NCBI GenBank assembly: GCA_934047225.1
Contig: CAKOHE010000112.1
Coordinates: 62,001-126,000, forward strand
Direction of reading: 5' to 3'
DNA from: Ypsolopha sequella
Lineage: Eukaryota > Arthropoda > Insecta > Lepidoptera > Ypsolophidae
DNA: 64,000 nt
Shown: positions 21,722 through 32,867 of the stretch, one piece after another
Position numbering within the stretch: position 1 is the stretch's first letter
Layout: every line of letters begins with the position of its first letter
Position numbers and translations under genes: made by a program
The notes under the pieces: model-generated
Databases searched by the model: none
Seen by the model: the letters and a program-made list of their open reading frames with translations, nothing else
Told to the model about the DNA's origin: nothing

Positions 21722-22290
21722 TCAGCGATACAGGTGGAACGATCAGTGATACAGCTATACAGGAACGATCAGTGATACAGGTATACAGGAACGATCAGTG
21801 ATACAGGTATACAGGAACGATCAGTGATACAGGTATACAGGAACGATCAGTGATACAGGTATACAGGAACGATCAGTGATACAGGTATACAGGAACGATC
21901 AGTGATACAGGTATACAGGAACGATCAGTGATACAGGTGGAACGATCAGTGATACATGAACGATCAGTGATACAGGTAGAACGATCAGTGATACAGGTGG
22001 AACGATCAGTGATACATGAACGATCAGTGATACAGGTGGAACGATCAGTGATACTGCTATACAGGAACGATCAGTGATACAGGTATACAGGAACGATCAG
22101 TGATACAGGTGGAACGATCAGTGATACATGAACGATCAGTGATACAGGTAGAACGATCAGTGATACAGGTGGAACGATCAGTGATACATGAACGATCAGT
22201 GATACATGAACGATCAGTGATACAGGTGGAACGATCAGTGATACAGGTGGAACGATCAGTGATACAGGTATACAGGAACGATCAGTGCGA
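21722..22290. repeat. Composite minisatellite on a GATCAGTGATAC core
   Basis: The core AACGATCAGTGATAC recurs at intervals of 26 bp (with AGGTATACAGG), 21 bp (AGGTGG or AGGTAG) and 18 bp (ATG). The 26-bp form dominates the left half, and 21/18-bp forms are intermixed in the right half. The apparent ORF of repeated ERSVIQV units is a by-product of unit lengths divisible by three. Confidence 0.95.
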
Positions 22291-22819
22291 TCGATTAAAT
22301 TCTTTCAGAACCGTAACCAAAAGGTTCATGAATAACAAAAAAGCGTTCAAATACCAAAAGCCTCTTTGTCCTTTGTGATGAATGTAATCGGAACAATTTA
22401 GATTTTTTTTATATATATTTGCGTCGTTAATCTACACATATGAACATCATTCCAACACATTGTATAAGATTGATTACAGCGATTTAACATACTAATTTGG
22501 CCTAATGTGACCTTGTCTAGGCGTCATCGCATCATGATTGCTCGCCGTAACGCCAACTTCTACCTATTCATACTAACAGCACTTAGTAAAGAAAAACAAT
22601 CACATTTACATAACCGAGTTGACGCCATATCCGCTCGGGTTCCTGACTAAACAGCAAATTTGACTGTGAAAATATCATAAAATACTGGCTCCTAGGCCCC
22701 AGTAATAAAGCGCAGATTCAGCCATCAGAATTGCATAGCAAAACTTGTGAAACTATCGAGCTTAATGATCACAAATTGCCGAACGGAGTCAGAGTGGTAC
22801 ACGGCAATAAAATGGAATA

Positions 22820-23406
22820 CAGTGCGCGCCAATCTTTTAGTCGTCTCTGAAGATAGACGCAAGAGGCGACGCAATAGCCGTTTTACGGTGTCAGGGGGAC
22901 GTTACAGGAGCAAGGGCGCGGAACACACCCGCCTGCGTGCCGCACCAAACCCCCCGCTCGCCATTTAGCAGGTGTCAACACTATGCGTGAGTGTTAGTGC
23001 TACGTCCGTACACTATACACGCGCGCGTTGCATGAAAAGTACGTTCGTGGAAAAAATTCCATGATTCGTTAAGTTAATCGTTGAATCTGTTTGTATTGCC
23101 TTTATTTGTTGTTTTGTTGATTTAGTTTGTTAAAGTTTATTGTTGTTGTTATGCCTCGCGGTTGTTATAGCGTTTTAAGGCGACAATGTAGGAAAATTGT
23201 GTTTATATTAATTTGTTTTATTTAAACAGTTAAGATTGCACTAAAATAATAAATATATATTAAATAGGTAGGTACAAAGAGTACACCTTCCCACTTATAG
23301 TAAACATTTAATAATCAACTGTTGATATTATTGTTTCCTTGACTGTACCTGCGCAAGCTTGCACTCGTAACTCAATCAGAGGCGACTAAAAGATTGGCGC
23401 GCACTA
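22820..23406. mobile_element. Tc1/mariner-like non-autonomous element, copy 1
   Basis: A TA dinucleotide flanks both sides (22818-22819, 23407-23408). Terminal inverted repeats begin CAGTGCGCGCCAATCTTTTA and extend about 30 bp, with one terminal change at the right end. The long left arm matches copy 2 at 30763-31696, but most of the right arm is deleted. No transposase. Confidence 0.78.
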
Positions 23407-23409
23407 TAC

Positions 23410-23960
23410 CTGTGCTCGTCTAAAAATAAAGTGAAATATTAGCGACCAAAGTTGAAGGTTTTGTCGAAATACAATGACGATCAAAGTCAAGTTTCCATGC
23501 GGGCAATGTTGAGTTTGAACTAGCAACACACAAATGTTAACTTATGAAAGACATTTAGAGACCTACTTGAAGTTTTATAATAATAATAAATTTCATGTAT
23601 TTCGGATACCAAAGATCCATATTTGTTTACATGCCATTTATTTCAAATTAAATACTACAATTAATAACTAATGTCAAAACATAATTCATCATTAGGTTTA
23701 TTTTTTAGGCATTTTAATCTTATAGTAGTTTTAGTTTCACTTATTTTTTAAGTTTTAAATTTTTAAGTTGTTTAGATAGATAATGTTATTTAAGTCATTG
23801 CTTATATTAATAAAAGGATGTAAAAAATCTAAAAAAAAACATAATAATGGGAAAATAAAAATTAACAATTATATACCTATTAAAAATTAAAAAGTTTAAT
23901 ACCTTCTCACCGACACGGCTAATGCGGTATGTCTGTCACATCCTGCGGGCCTATTGTGTA
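23410..23960. other. No gene seen
   Basis: AT-rich sequence without recognisable features. Confidence 0.4.
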
Positions 23961-23963
23961 TCT

Positions 23964-24158
23964 CTAGTTGCCTTCTGGACTGGGTGTCTATCATCAAAAA
24001 CATAGATATACTATCGAATTCCGATGTCCTAAGGATATTTTCGCACTTGAAGTGACGACACAGATTGTTAATAGTTCAATACCCACTAAAGGCAATTTTG
24101 AAATTTCAGTTTTTAGCTATGTTTTTGATGATAGGCACCTCGTGCAGTTGGCAACTAA
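23964..24158. mobile_element. MITE with AGTTGCC termini
   Basis: AGTTGCC plus TCTATCATCAAAAACATAG at the left is mirrored by CTATGTTTTTGATGATAG and GGCAACT at the right. Confidence 0.6.
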
Positions 24159-24410
24159 AGATACAGAATAGGGGGGCTGGACTCCAAAACCCAACTGACA
24201 AATCCTCTTCCGGCTTCGGCCGTGTGTTGTCACTTGTGACCACCCTCATGACAACACCATGCCGCCAAGCGACTCGTTGTGTTCCGGTATGACGTCATGA
24301 GTAGCTGTACCAGGAGAGTGGTTACCGGCAGTTGCGTAGTCTTAGTAATTCGTCTGTTACCGGCTTCCGTAGATTTTTGAGTTGTTTCTGGACAGACTGA
24401 TTAAGGGCCT

Positions 24411-25549
24411 TAGTATCGCCAAATGGGTACTTTCTGAAGCCTACTCCTCGTTTATAGATAAACCAAAAATATTGAAAAAAAAATTACATGAATTATCAAC
24501 TCTAAGACAACATATGCAACACTTTTCTTTTTAATACCACGAAGACTTCTTTATGAAAAGTAAATTCAATCGAATGGTGTTTTTTTGGCTTGAATTCCCT
24601 ACTGCTCCTAAGCGGCTTGGTCGATTGAATGGGTTCATACTTGAGGACCCCAGTCCTCGAGACACCCGTCCTTTAGGACCCCGGTCCTTGAGAACCCCGA
24701 TAAATTTGATTATCTTTTTTTTGTTTAATTTTGCTATTATCATGCTGGTGTACCATCGATACAAAAAGTGCTTCAAAGTACATTAATTAAATAATGTGTT
24801 AGTTTGGTTAATGCAACCTAGTTTAGAGTTAAGCTGATATAATTTTATGTTATTCCATATTTTAGATCCCTAGAAATACTAATGACGACCCAGAAAAGTG
24901 GAACCATTGTTAAAAATTCTACCTGGCCACTAAGTTAAAATGAAACAATAAAGCCGGCGCTGCCAGATGATATGCCAATAAATCTGTCTCTTTTACGCAT
25001 GCATAACAATGTACTTTTCTATCTCTTTCAATCAATTTTGCTGGAATTAAAAAAAGGTAAATGTAAAAGCACTAGTGCAGTTAAATAAAGTAAAAAGTAC
25101 GCGTGATTTAAAAGCTGCATTATGGACCTAAAGGCGCTGAAATAAGAGCCACTTTATTAGCAACTGCTGATTATTCATTTTGTTAGTTTAACACTTTTGT
25201 TGGCGATTATACTTTCAGCGACATTGGCATTTTTTCAAATTTATCGGGGTTCTCAAGGATCGGGGGCCTAAAGGATCGGGGTCCTCGAGGAAAAACCCTA
25301 ATGTAATGTATGCTTTGAGTAATAGATCCATTTGTAAGCTATAAACATAACATAGCATTATTCAATCGAACAATCACGTCCATGTGAAAAGTATTATTAT
25401 CTCCTATTTCGCCCTATCAAGGACGCAGCGAGCGTCGTAACAGCCACAATGCATTGCGCGCTGATATGAACGTTATTTCAATGTCGTTTCCGTCAATATT
25501 CGTACCGACAAATATCGAGCTGCTAATTTGGCGACAGTAATCGCCTTAA
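24411..25549. mobile_element. TTAA-ended repeat family, copy 1, interrupted
   Basis: TTAA at 24411-24414 and 25546-25549 bounds imperfect inverted ends (GGGCCTTAGTATCGCC left; GGCGATTACTGTC as reverse complement at the right). The body matches copies at 26183-26655 and, reversed, 47232-47696. A 650-bp element at 24641-25292 interrupts it. Confidence 0.6.
24641..25292. mobile_element. Nested inverted-repeat element with GGACCCC subrepeats
   Basis: The left end contains GAGGACCCCAGTCCTCGAG and CTTTAGGACCCCGGTCCTTG. The right end is a diverged reverse complement, and both finish in GAGAACCCCGATAAATTT. Comparison with copy 2 of the host repeat (26410-26440) shows the uninterrupted sequence. No coding frame. 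Confidence 0.65.
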
Positions 25550-25659
25550 TGCTTCGCCTGCTTTCAATCTCCATATTTCTTACCGAGCGCGTTTTATCCT
25601 AGGTATTTCATCAGGTGCGTTAGTGGCCAAGCGTGACCATATTTTAGTAGAAATATGCA

Positions 25660-25932
25660 GTGATGTTAAAACGTTGGTCTTTTGACATCATATCCTATAG
25701 GTACTTTAAAATCTGTCCTCTGAACTCCTCTGCCTCCAACAAAACGAGACGTGTTGCCCAGCAACCATCGATACAATGTCCCAACACCAACATAGCGGTG
25801 TCGAGGCGTGACGACAGCACTCACGATTACGAGCACTGCCCGTGGAATATGGCAGACCTTGATCCATGGCAGATATGGCCTTCCCGCCACGAGATCTGTC
25901 CCCAGTCGAAGCTCTTCGGCCTCAAGGAATAA
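25660..25932. other. GC-richer island, origin unknown
   Basis: About 200 bp with open frames on both strands (plus 25660-25932, minus 25890-25666). The minus frame includes AGRPYLPWIKVCHIPRAVL. Neither has flanking splice sites I trust, and I do not recognise either product. It may be a fragment of a transposon coding region. Confidence 0.3.
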
Positions 25933-26182
25933 TGGCGAAAATGCATTAATCTGCAGGACATTCTTTTGTGGTGCTAAGTGCGTCCATTTTTATTTGCGCT
26001 CGGCAAAGACAACGATTGTCTAATGACAACGGCGTAAAGACCAAAATTGATTGCATTAAGTAACTGACTTCGTGAAGTTTATATTGGCCGGTTTTAGTGT
26101 AGATGTTAGTTATAAGGAGACTAATTGGGCTGTTTAGACATATCAGAAACAATGGGTTCAGACGTGTGTGTGTGGTATTATG

Positions 26183-26655
26183 TTAAGGCCCTTAATACCG
26201 TCAAATGGGTACTTTCTAAAGCCTACTCCCCTTTTATGGCCAAACCAAAAATATTGAAAAAAATTATTATGGATTATCAACTCTAGGACAACATATGCAA
26301 CATTTTTCTTTTTCGTACCACCAAAACTTCTATATGAAAAATTGTTTCAACTGAATGGTGTTTTTTGGCTTGAATTTCTTACTGCTCCTAAGCGGCTTAG
26401 GTGATTTAATTCATTTATGCTTTGATAAATAGATAAACTTGATAGCTATAAATATAACATAGAATTATTCAATCGAACAATGACGCCCATGTGAAAAGTA
26501 TTATTTTCTCCTATTTTGCCCTTTCAAGGACGCAGCGAGCGTCGTAACAGCCACCACGCATTGTGCACTGATTTGAACGTTATTTCAATGTCGTTTGGTC
26601 GATATTCATACAGACAAATATCGAGCTGCTAATTTTGCGACGGTAATCGCCTTAA
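26183..26655. mobile_element. TTAA-ended repeat family, copy 2
   Basis: TTAA at 26183-26186 and 26652-26655 encloses an uninterrupted 465-bp version with ends GGCCCTTAATACCGTC and, as reverse complement, GGCGATTACCGTC. A shared internal marker is GGACGCAGCGAGCGTCGTAA. Confidence 0.65.
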
Positions 26656-27004
26656 TGCGAAGATGATTTTTGGGCACTTATTTTATGGAATGAAAGAGCT
26701 TTTTGTCCGTCCTTTGTTTTTATTGGGTAAATGAGTGAGACGTAGTCTTTTTATTATTAATTTTTCAGTAATTATACCAGCATTTTATTTTCAACAGTTA
26801 AATTGGTCAGGCCTGAAGCTTTCCTATTTAGATTTAAACGGCATCAGTGAATGAAAAAAACATAGAAGTCTGATAGGGCTGAAAAATTACCCCACAAAGT
26901 GTTGAACACAATTTTGTACGGCCGGCGGTTTCTGAGTGAGGCAATCACGGCTGGCCTAGTGACAACAGTACATGGTTTTCCATGTTTTTTCGTTCAACGG
27001 ACGG
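26656..27004. other. No gene seen
   Basis: Unremarkable sequence between two repeat families. Confidence 0.4.
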
Positions 27005-27215
27005 CACCTGATGGTTTGAATACCAAAAAAAAAGAAGGGTGGAAAACATAATTTTTTTGACAAAAGTATAAATCTTAATACATTGTTTATAAGTAGAATC
27101 CCTAGATAAAAGATCAATAAATCAAATAGATTTTTTTCTAAACAAGAAGAGTCCGAAACTCTTCAAACAGATCCTTGAAAGTCTGGCGTTTTTCATGCTC
27201 TAGGCTTATGTAAGA
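27005..27215. repeat. Dispersed repeat, inverted copy at 54251-54445
   Basis: Shared text in opposite orientation includes GACAAAAGTATAAATC, ACATTGTTTATA, GAGTCCGAA and CATGCTCTAGGCTTA. It directly adjoins the coding relic at 27255-27600. Confidence 0.6.
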
Positions 27216-27254
27216 GGCTATGCGAATTTTATTTTTGTCACTGTCACACCAAGC

Positions 27255-27632
27255 GAAAAATCGCACAGTGCGAGAGGGGTGGATTCAGGGCAAAAGGGAA
27301 AAAAGTTGGTTTTATATTTTTATTACAAAAACTAAAATAGCTAGCAAAATTTCAAATATCATTTCTATAGATATTGTTGAAACACACCTACCAAAATATG
27401 TTTGAGTTCTGTACATGGTTCCTATTCGTCAAACGAGGAGAAAAAGTGTGTTTGAAGACATTTCAACAATTATTTCTATCGAGGGAAATTTATCCAAACA
27501 TTTTTTCCAATTTCAAAACCCTAGATTATATATTCAAAATGCATAATATACCAGAAACTGATTATAATTTTCCGTGTATTTCATGAAATACACAGAAAAG
27601 GAACACCCGTATTTTTCTCGCATATCGTCTTA
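27255..27632 (+). pseudogene. Relic of an unknown transposon protein, copy 1
   Basis: Plus-strand translation gives GKREKSWFYIFITKTKIASK and IVETHLPKYV. The segment at 43615-43870 gives GKVAKSWFFINIKCTKVAIK and TVKTHLIKYI. The two copies differ at many DNA positions but keep the same residues, so the sequence was once coding. Frameshifts follow. The right end CGTATTTTTCTCGCATATCG leads to TCTTAA at 27632, nearly the same as the terminus at 54224-54250. The protein family is not recognised. Confidence 0.45.
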
Positions 27633-27639
27633 ATGCGTT

Positions 27640-28617
27640 GCTGTTGCTATACGTACCATCTATGTATATTGTTATCAATTTATCATTTACTATAATGTTT
27701 TTAGGGTTCCGTAATCGTATTGTGCCCGTATCGTGTGGTGGTACGGAACTCTTAGTGTTGAAGCGCGACAAAAGTTGGCGTAATTTATTTCGAACAAAAC
27801 AAGTGTAATTTCGCCTTTTGACTGAGATATTCTTTGATGAAGTAAGAGAACACAAAGAAAAGTAGAATTACGCCAAATCGAGATTAGTAAAACAAGTGAA
27901 ATTAGAGACACCGAAGAAGTACCGCAGAAACCCTATTTACTTGGAATACGAACCAATATGTTTTAATTCGAGGGAGTTTTTGCATGAAACCCGAAGATCA
28001 TTAACGGCGCAGACGTGAAAATTGCCTTTTTAAACAATTTTCAGTAAAAATACAAAACGTGACGCCGTAAAAAGGAAATTCATTGAAAATGTTCTGAACC
28101 ACATTTTGCCCAATTTCTCGTATTAATCGGCCCAAAAAAAAATTTTTTACAGTAACGTATTGATTTTCTTTGTTGTATTTATGTTGTAAAATAGGAAATG
28201 TAATAGTAATGTCACAGTAATTTTTTTGTATCATTTTCTCTACTACATTTTTTATCTTGTACATTCTAAATCTATGTGTACTATGGTGGTTGGTGGTGGT
28301 TTGACACTTCAATAGTCGGTCGTATGGGTTTATTCCGTTTAATTACATAACCGACTTACCAATGATAGCTGAGCGTGTTTATTCTGTTGAATCTGATGAC
28401 CACACTCTATGTCTATTCCTTCTAAATTCAAACCGCTGTCAAACGTTTTCGTTGTAAAATGAGACACGCTTGGTTTTTATAGAGTTTAATGCACTTGCGA
28501 CATCCATTTAGATCAATGGCTGTGGTCACAACAGATCCCTGAGAGGGTGTCAATGGTGTCGCCGAGTGTGCAGACTCTAGAACATTCAAAACTCATGAGC
28601 ACCCCTTTTTACCGACA
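27640..28617. other. No supported gene
   Basis: Minus-strand open frames at 27562-27911 and 28001-28312 carry no motifs. TTTTTAGGGTTCCGTAAT near 27700 is a fragment of the 7686-7970 repeat family. Confidence 0.4.
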
Positions 28618-28716
28618 ATTTTTCGTCCCAACATGATAGGGGGTGTGCTTTATTGTAGTAGTTCGGGGGTAAATACACGCTTTAGGTTAATGCTAGGCAG
28701 GTTTACATGCCTTATA
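28618..28716 (-). repeat. SINE family A fragment
   Basis: On the minus strand the text matches the middle and 3' part of the SINE at 61400-61632 (CCTGC...AACCTAAAGCGTGTATTT, then a CGTTGGGACG-like end). It begins exactly where the partial exon duplicate at 28719-28764 stops. Confidence 0.55.
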
Positions 28717-28718
28717 AA

Positions 28719-28764
28719 GGTTGATGAGCTTGTCGCTGCTCCAAGTGACGTCACGCTCGCACTC
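28719..28764 (-). pseudogene. Partial tandem duplicate of the exon at 28816-29025
   Basis: Forty-six bases resemble 28874-28919, 155 bp away. Translation keeps the frame: RDVTWSSDKLINL here and RDVTRSSDKLISL in the full exon. The copy runs straight into SINE sequence and lacks a good 5' splice site. It is most simply a broken local duplication. Confidence 0.55.
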
Positions 28765-28815
28765 ACGAGCCCTGAGCCTATGTAGATAACGCAATAGCGC
28801 ACTAACCGCACTAAC

Positions 28816-29025
28816 CTCTTCCTGGGAGGCTTGTAGATGGGCACGAGGGACTTGGTGATCTCATTGTTGTTGAGGCTGATGAGCTTATCGCTGCTCCTAG
28901 TGACGTCACGGTCGACGTGTGTGGCGTCACGCTCGGATACGGACGACGGGATGCTGTCGCTCTGCTCGTAGGCGAAGAGGTCGGTCTCATTGCTGAGCTC
29001 GTTGCTGTCTATTTCAATTTGGTCA
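28816..29025 (-). CDS. Internal coding exon of an unrecognised host gene
   Basis: This is the best-supported host exon. On the minus strand a pyrimidine-rich tract ends CTCTTTGCCCATTCCAG. The exon then runs 210 nt to GAAGAG|GTTAGT. One nucleotide completes a split codon, and reading continues in a single open frame: DQIEIDSNELSNETDLFAYE, then SDSIPSSVSERDATHVDRD, then LISLNNNEITKSLVPIYKPP and RKR. The first part is acidic and serine-rich and the end is basic, as in an intracellular or disordered region. The wider 154-codon open frame extends beyond both splice sites by chance. The exon ends in phase 2. I do not recognise the family. Confidence 0.62.
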
Positions 29026-29172
29026 CTGGAATGGGCAAAGAGTTGTAATGAAACACCTAATGGGAAAGAAAACCAAAAGCTTTTACGGTAGAGGGCGCTG
29101 AGTGTTTGTGTCATAACACGCTATTGTAAAAGACGCTGATAGATGTTATTTTTGCATTCCACATTTCTAAAG

Positions 29173-29277
29173 ACTTGTGCCTTTTTTGTTGGTGTATTCG
29201 TCATGTACTCTACCTGGCGTATCGCTCAGTTGAAGGAGGAGCTAAAGAAAACAGATGCTACGCTACAAGGAATAAAA
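29173..29277 (+). CDS. Putative coding exon: membrane span plus charged helix
   Basis: On the plus strand, TTTTGCATTCCACATTTCTAAAG is a good 3' splice site. The following 105 nt (35 codons, phase 0) encode a hydrophobic segment, TCAFFVGVFVMYSTW, then a charged helix, RIAQLKEELKKTDATLQGIK. A GTAGAC donor follows. The layout fits a single-pass, type II-like membrane protein with a stalk or coiled coil next to the membrane. I do not recognise the gene. It lies only about 150 bp from the minus-strand exon at 28816-29025, so at least one gene would be nested or overlapping. Confidence 0.42.
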
Positions 29278-29399
29278 GTAGACCTTCTCGTTCAAGTTCC
29301 CTTTCCTTTACACCCCACCCATAAATATAAAATATTACATTTAAAGGCATTTATTGATGTTTCACCAAGTGCCTTCAATCGCAAGTCAATTTAATGATT

Positions 29400-30760
29400 A
29401 AACCACTAAAACACATCGTGCATGTGTAACAATATAGTAAATGAAAGCGTTATAGTAATAAAGACGTCTATTTTATATAAATAATAACTGCGAGATAGAT
29501 CTAAATACAATTATATTAATTGATAAGTAATACATTAAATAAATTAATAATCACCTGCTCCCGCTGTCGACTGTACCAACAAAATTTTTGGAAACTAAAA
29601 GGAAATCAATTTCATAAATAAAATATTTCTTGGAAACTGGAAGAATTAATGTATGGAGTTTTGATTTTCTAGAGAACAAAAGAATTGGAAACCCAAGGCA
29701 CCACCCCCACACAAACACCAATTGCTTTAACTTTTCAATGAAAATAATAAATTATGAAATTATTTGTATGTGAACTGTCAAGCTAACAGACACAAACACA
29801 CAGTGCCCTCTATGCGGAACTAATTTGACAGTAAGCATCCCCATTGCACAACTGTATGTAAGAAATATACCATTAGCGACGGAAGGGGGACTCAAGCCTT
29901 CTTAGCTTAGCTTCAAGCACCCAAAAATAATAGAAAATAACAGATAACGATCAAATATATGATGTTTGGGGGGCTTAAGAGGCGTTGTTATGCGCAAACC
30001 TCCATACGAATGCTGTCACCATATTATGGGGTGTCTATGGAATGTTATTATCATATTTTAGGCCGAGTCCATTAACATTATCTAGATCTATGTTTAAGTC
30101 GAATTAAAAATCGTGAAATTTGAATAATATCTTAACAAAAAAACCCCTAAAGTATGTAAATTTAACAGTTTCTTACCAACATTGTAGCTGAATGTACTTT
30201 TATTGTTTTAGATAAAATTAATACAGGTCAAATATAGAAAATTTTATCTAGATTAATAATAAAAACTTATGCTTGAAAACGTCTACAACAGTCTTGCCAA
30301 AATCTAGTTTCACCTGAAACAAATTTCAATTTTGCACCGGCGACTAAATTGGCACGATTGTACTGTCCTCGCAAGTTTCATGGAGTGTGCACCTTATAGC
30401 GAAATGAAACAGCATGACATTTGGCCACGCCCACAACTGAGTTGGTCGCGTCATGACGACCATCCTTAAACCCCCCCTAGTACATACTCTTCTAGTTCCG
30501 CTGGCCATGAAATACATGGAGCTTAACCCATAAACCTGGATCTGCCGCAGGTGTTTTCAAGTGTCCAAGTGTCGGTAATTTTTCGCACATTTTTCGATGT
30601 TTGCATTATTGATTTAAAACTATTATCTTTCTAGAAAACAAGTTTTTTAAAGACCTATAACCCTGCACATTCAAGAAAAAAAAACGAAGGTTTTCTGCAT
30701 TATTAAAGCTTTTTAGACCTAAGTGGCAGAGCTGACGCTGGGCTCGACTGTTTGTTTAGG
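29400..30760. other. No supported gene
   Basis: AT-rich sequence. Nothing beyond short homopolymers and a dispersed 45-bp motif just before it (29358-29395). Confidence 0.4.
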
Positions 30761-30762
30761 TA

Positions 30763-31696
30763 CAGTGCGCGCCAATATTTTAGTCGCCTCTGAAGATAGC
30801 CGCAAGAGGCGACGCAATAGCCGTTTTACGGTGTCAGGGGTACGTTACAGGAGCGAGGGCGCGGAGCACACCCGCCTGCATGCCGCACCACACCCCCCGC
30901 TCTCCGTTCAGCAGGTGTCAACACTTTGCGTTAGTGTTAGTGCTACGTCCGTACACTACACACGCGCGCGTCGCATGAAAAGTACCTTCGAGGAAAAAAT
31001 TCCATGATTTGTTAAGTTTAAAGTTTATTGTTTTTGTTGCTTTTATTTTGTTGTTTTGTTGATTTTGTTTGTTAAAGTTTATTGTTGTTGTTATGCCTTA
31101 AGGAAGTTACGTTTTAAGGCGACAATGTAGGGAAATGGTGTTTATATTAATGCATTTTATTTATATAGTTACGATTGCACTAAAAAATACGCAGGTACAG
31201 TCAAGGAAACAATAATATAAACGGTTGATTATTATAAATGGGAAGGTGTACTTGTTGTACCTACTTATTTAATTATTTATTTATTATTTTAGTGCAATCG
31301 TAACTATATAAATAAAATGCATTAATATAAACACCATTTTCCTACATTGTCGCCTTAAAACGCTATAACGTCCGCGAGGCATAACAACAACAATAAACTT
31401 TAACAAACTAAATCAACAAAACTTTAATAAGCTAAATCAACAAAACAACAAATAAAGGCAACAAAAACAACAAACAGATTCAACGATAAACTTGACGAAT
31501 CATAGAATTTTTTCCTCGTGGGTACTTTTTGATGCAACGCGCGCGTGTATAGTGTATGGACGCAGCACTAACACTAACGCATAGTGTTGACACCTGCTGA
31601 AAGGCGAGCGGGGGGTTGGGTGCGGCACGCAGGCGGGTGTGCTGCGTCGATTCTTGGGGCTAGGTTCAGAGGCGACTAAAAGATTGGCGCGCACTG
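30763..31696. mobile_element. Tc1/mariner-like foldback element, copy 2, arms over 400 bp
   Basis: TA flanks both ends (30761-30762, 31697-31698). The termini are perfect for the first 13 bp (CAGTGCGCGCCAA). The left arm (30763-31185) and right arm (31287-31696) are inverted copies of each other around a spacer of about 100 bp, with a deletion in the right arm. No transposase is present, so mobilisation would need an outside enzyme. Copy 1 is at 22820-23406. Confidence 0.82.
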
Positions 31697-31910
31697 TAAG
31701 TATAGGCATTTCTTTCAGGGGGACCGCCTACATTGGCGTAATCTTGAAAAAGCCTTTGTCCAGCAGTAGATGAAGACAGGCTAATGGATGGATGGACCAA
31801 AGTGCATTCTGCCTTTCAACCATCAATATAAAGTAATACAAAGATAAATCTTTGTTGAAATATAAATAAAATATAAGAAAAAAACACATTTTATACATAA
31901 TATGTGCATA

Positions 31911-32172
31911 CAAGGTGACTTTTTGATCATCGTCCAAATTCATACTGGAAGCTTGGTAAGTAATCAGCATCATAAATCGATATCAATAATTGTGAATTTC
32001 GTATTATGAAATTTCGACTTCCCATAGTAAATCACTCGCAGTCCTGGGTGAATCACTATGGGGAGTCGAAATTTAATTTTATGAAATTTACAAAAATTGT
32101 TATTGGTTCATGATACTGATCACTTACCAAGGCTCAAGTATGAATTTGGACGATGTTCACAAATTCACCTTG
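31911..32172. mobile_element. TA-flanked MITE, 262 bp
   Basis: TA flanks CAAGGTGA...TCACCTTG ends. The arms share CATCGTCCAAATTCATACT and CTTGGTAAGT. One diverged arm of the same family lies at 54953-55090. Confidence 0.72.
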
Positions 32173-32179
32173 TATATTA

Positions 32180-32360
32180 CCACAAATTCACAATTCAAGG
32201 TTGAATTCATTTTCTATTAATTCAACCTCAACCTAGTAATTCAATTGTAATTCAATTAAGTAATTCAACCTCAACCTTGTAATTCAATTAAGTAATTCAA
32301 CCTCAAACTTGTAATTCAATTGTAATTCAATTAAGTAATTCAACCTCAACCTTGTACAAC
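32180..32360. repeat. Irregular tandem repeat of a TAATTCAACCTCAA motif
   Basis: AAGTAATTCAACCTCAACC-type units alternate with GTAATTCAATT units, about four to five times. Confidence 0.75.
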
Positions 32361-32867
32361 ACATATGTATTCAAAATCAGTCTCGGTTCTGCTGTGAAAA
32401 TTTAAAAATTGTTTTGCAATTTACTCAAAACAGCGGCACTTCTGCTCTTTACATATTAGATCATGATTTATTCATAAGATGATAATTCTTCTCGAGCTAT
32501 TTTAGAGAATTGTGTAATATTTTACACAACAAAATTAAAAATGCTTGACAGAGCCACTAATGGGACATGTTCCAATGGTTCTGGCATAATAACAGCCTTG
32601 CAGTCTACTGGCTACAACACACGCTGAGTCAGAGCCTTTGTACCCAGCACTACAAGTTTTGTCTGTACTCAAAATGTTTTTGTATAATTTTGTTGATTAC
32701 ATAATTCATTATCTTTTGCTTTTACATAAATACATACATATAATCATGCCTATCTTCCAGAGGGGTAGGAAGAGTCTACAGATTTCCATCTGCTACGATC
32801 CTGAAACACCTCTTTCGCCTCTTCTACATTCATCAATCTATCCATAAAAGCTCTACTATTCCAAGTC

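Noticed and set aside
21722..22290. Regular repeats resembling a CRISPR array or a repeat protein
   Set aside because: Units are contiguous with variable lengths and no unique spacers, the context is an insect genome, and the open frame arises only because some unit lengths divide by three.
22747..22968. Arginine-rich open frame RKRRRNSRFTVSG as a small protein
   Set aside because: It lies in the arm of a foldback element and recurs with changes in the other copy at 30723-31007.
25660..25932. Gene on either strand of the GC-richer island
   Set aside because: Overlapping frames on both strands, no reliable splice sites and no recognised motif.
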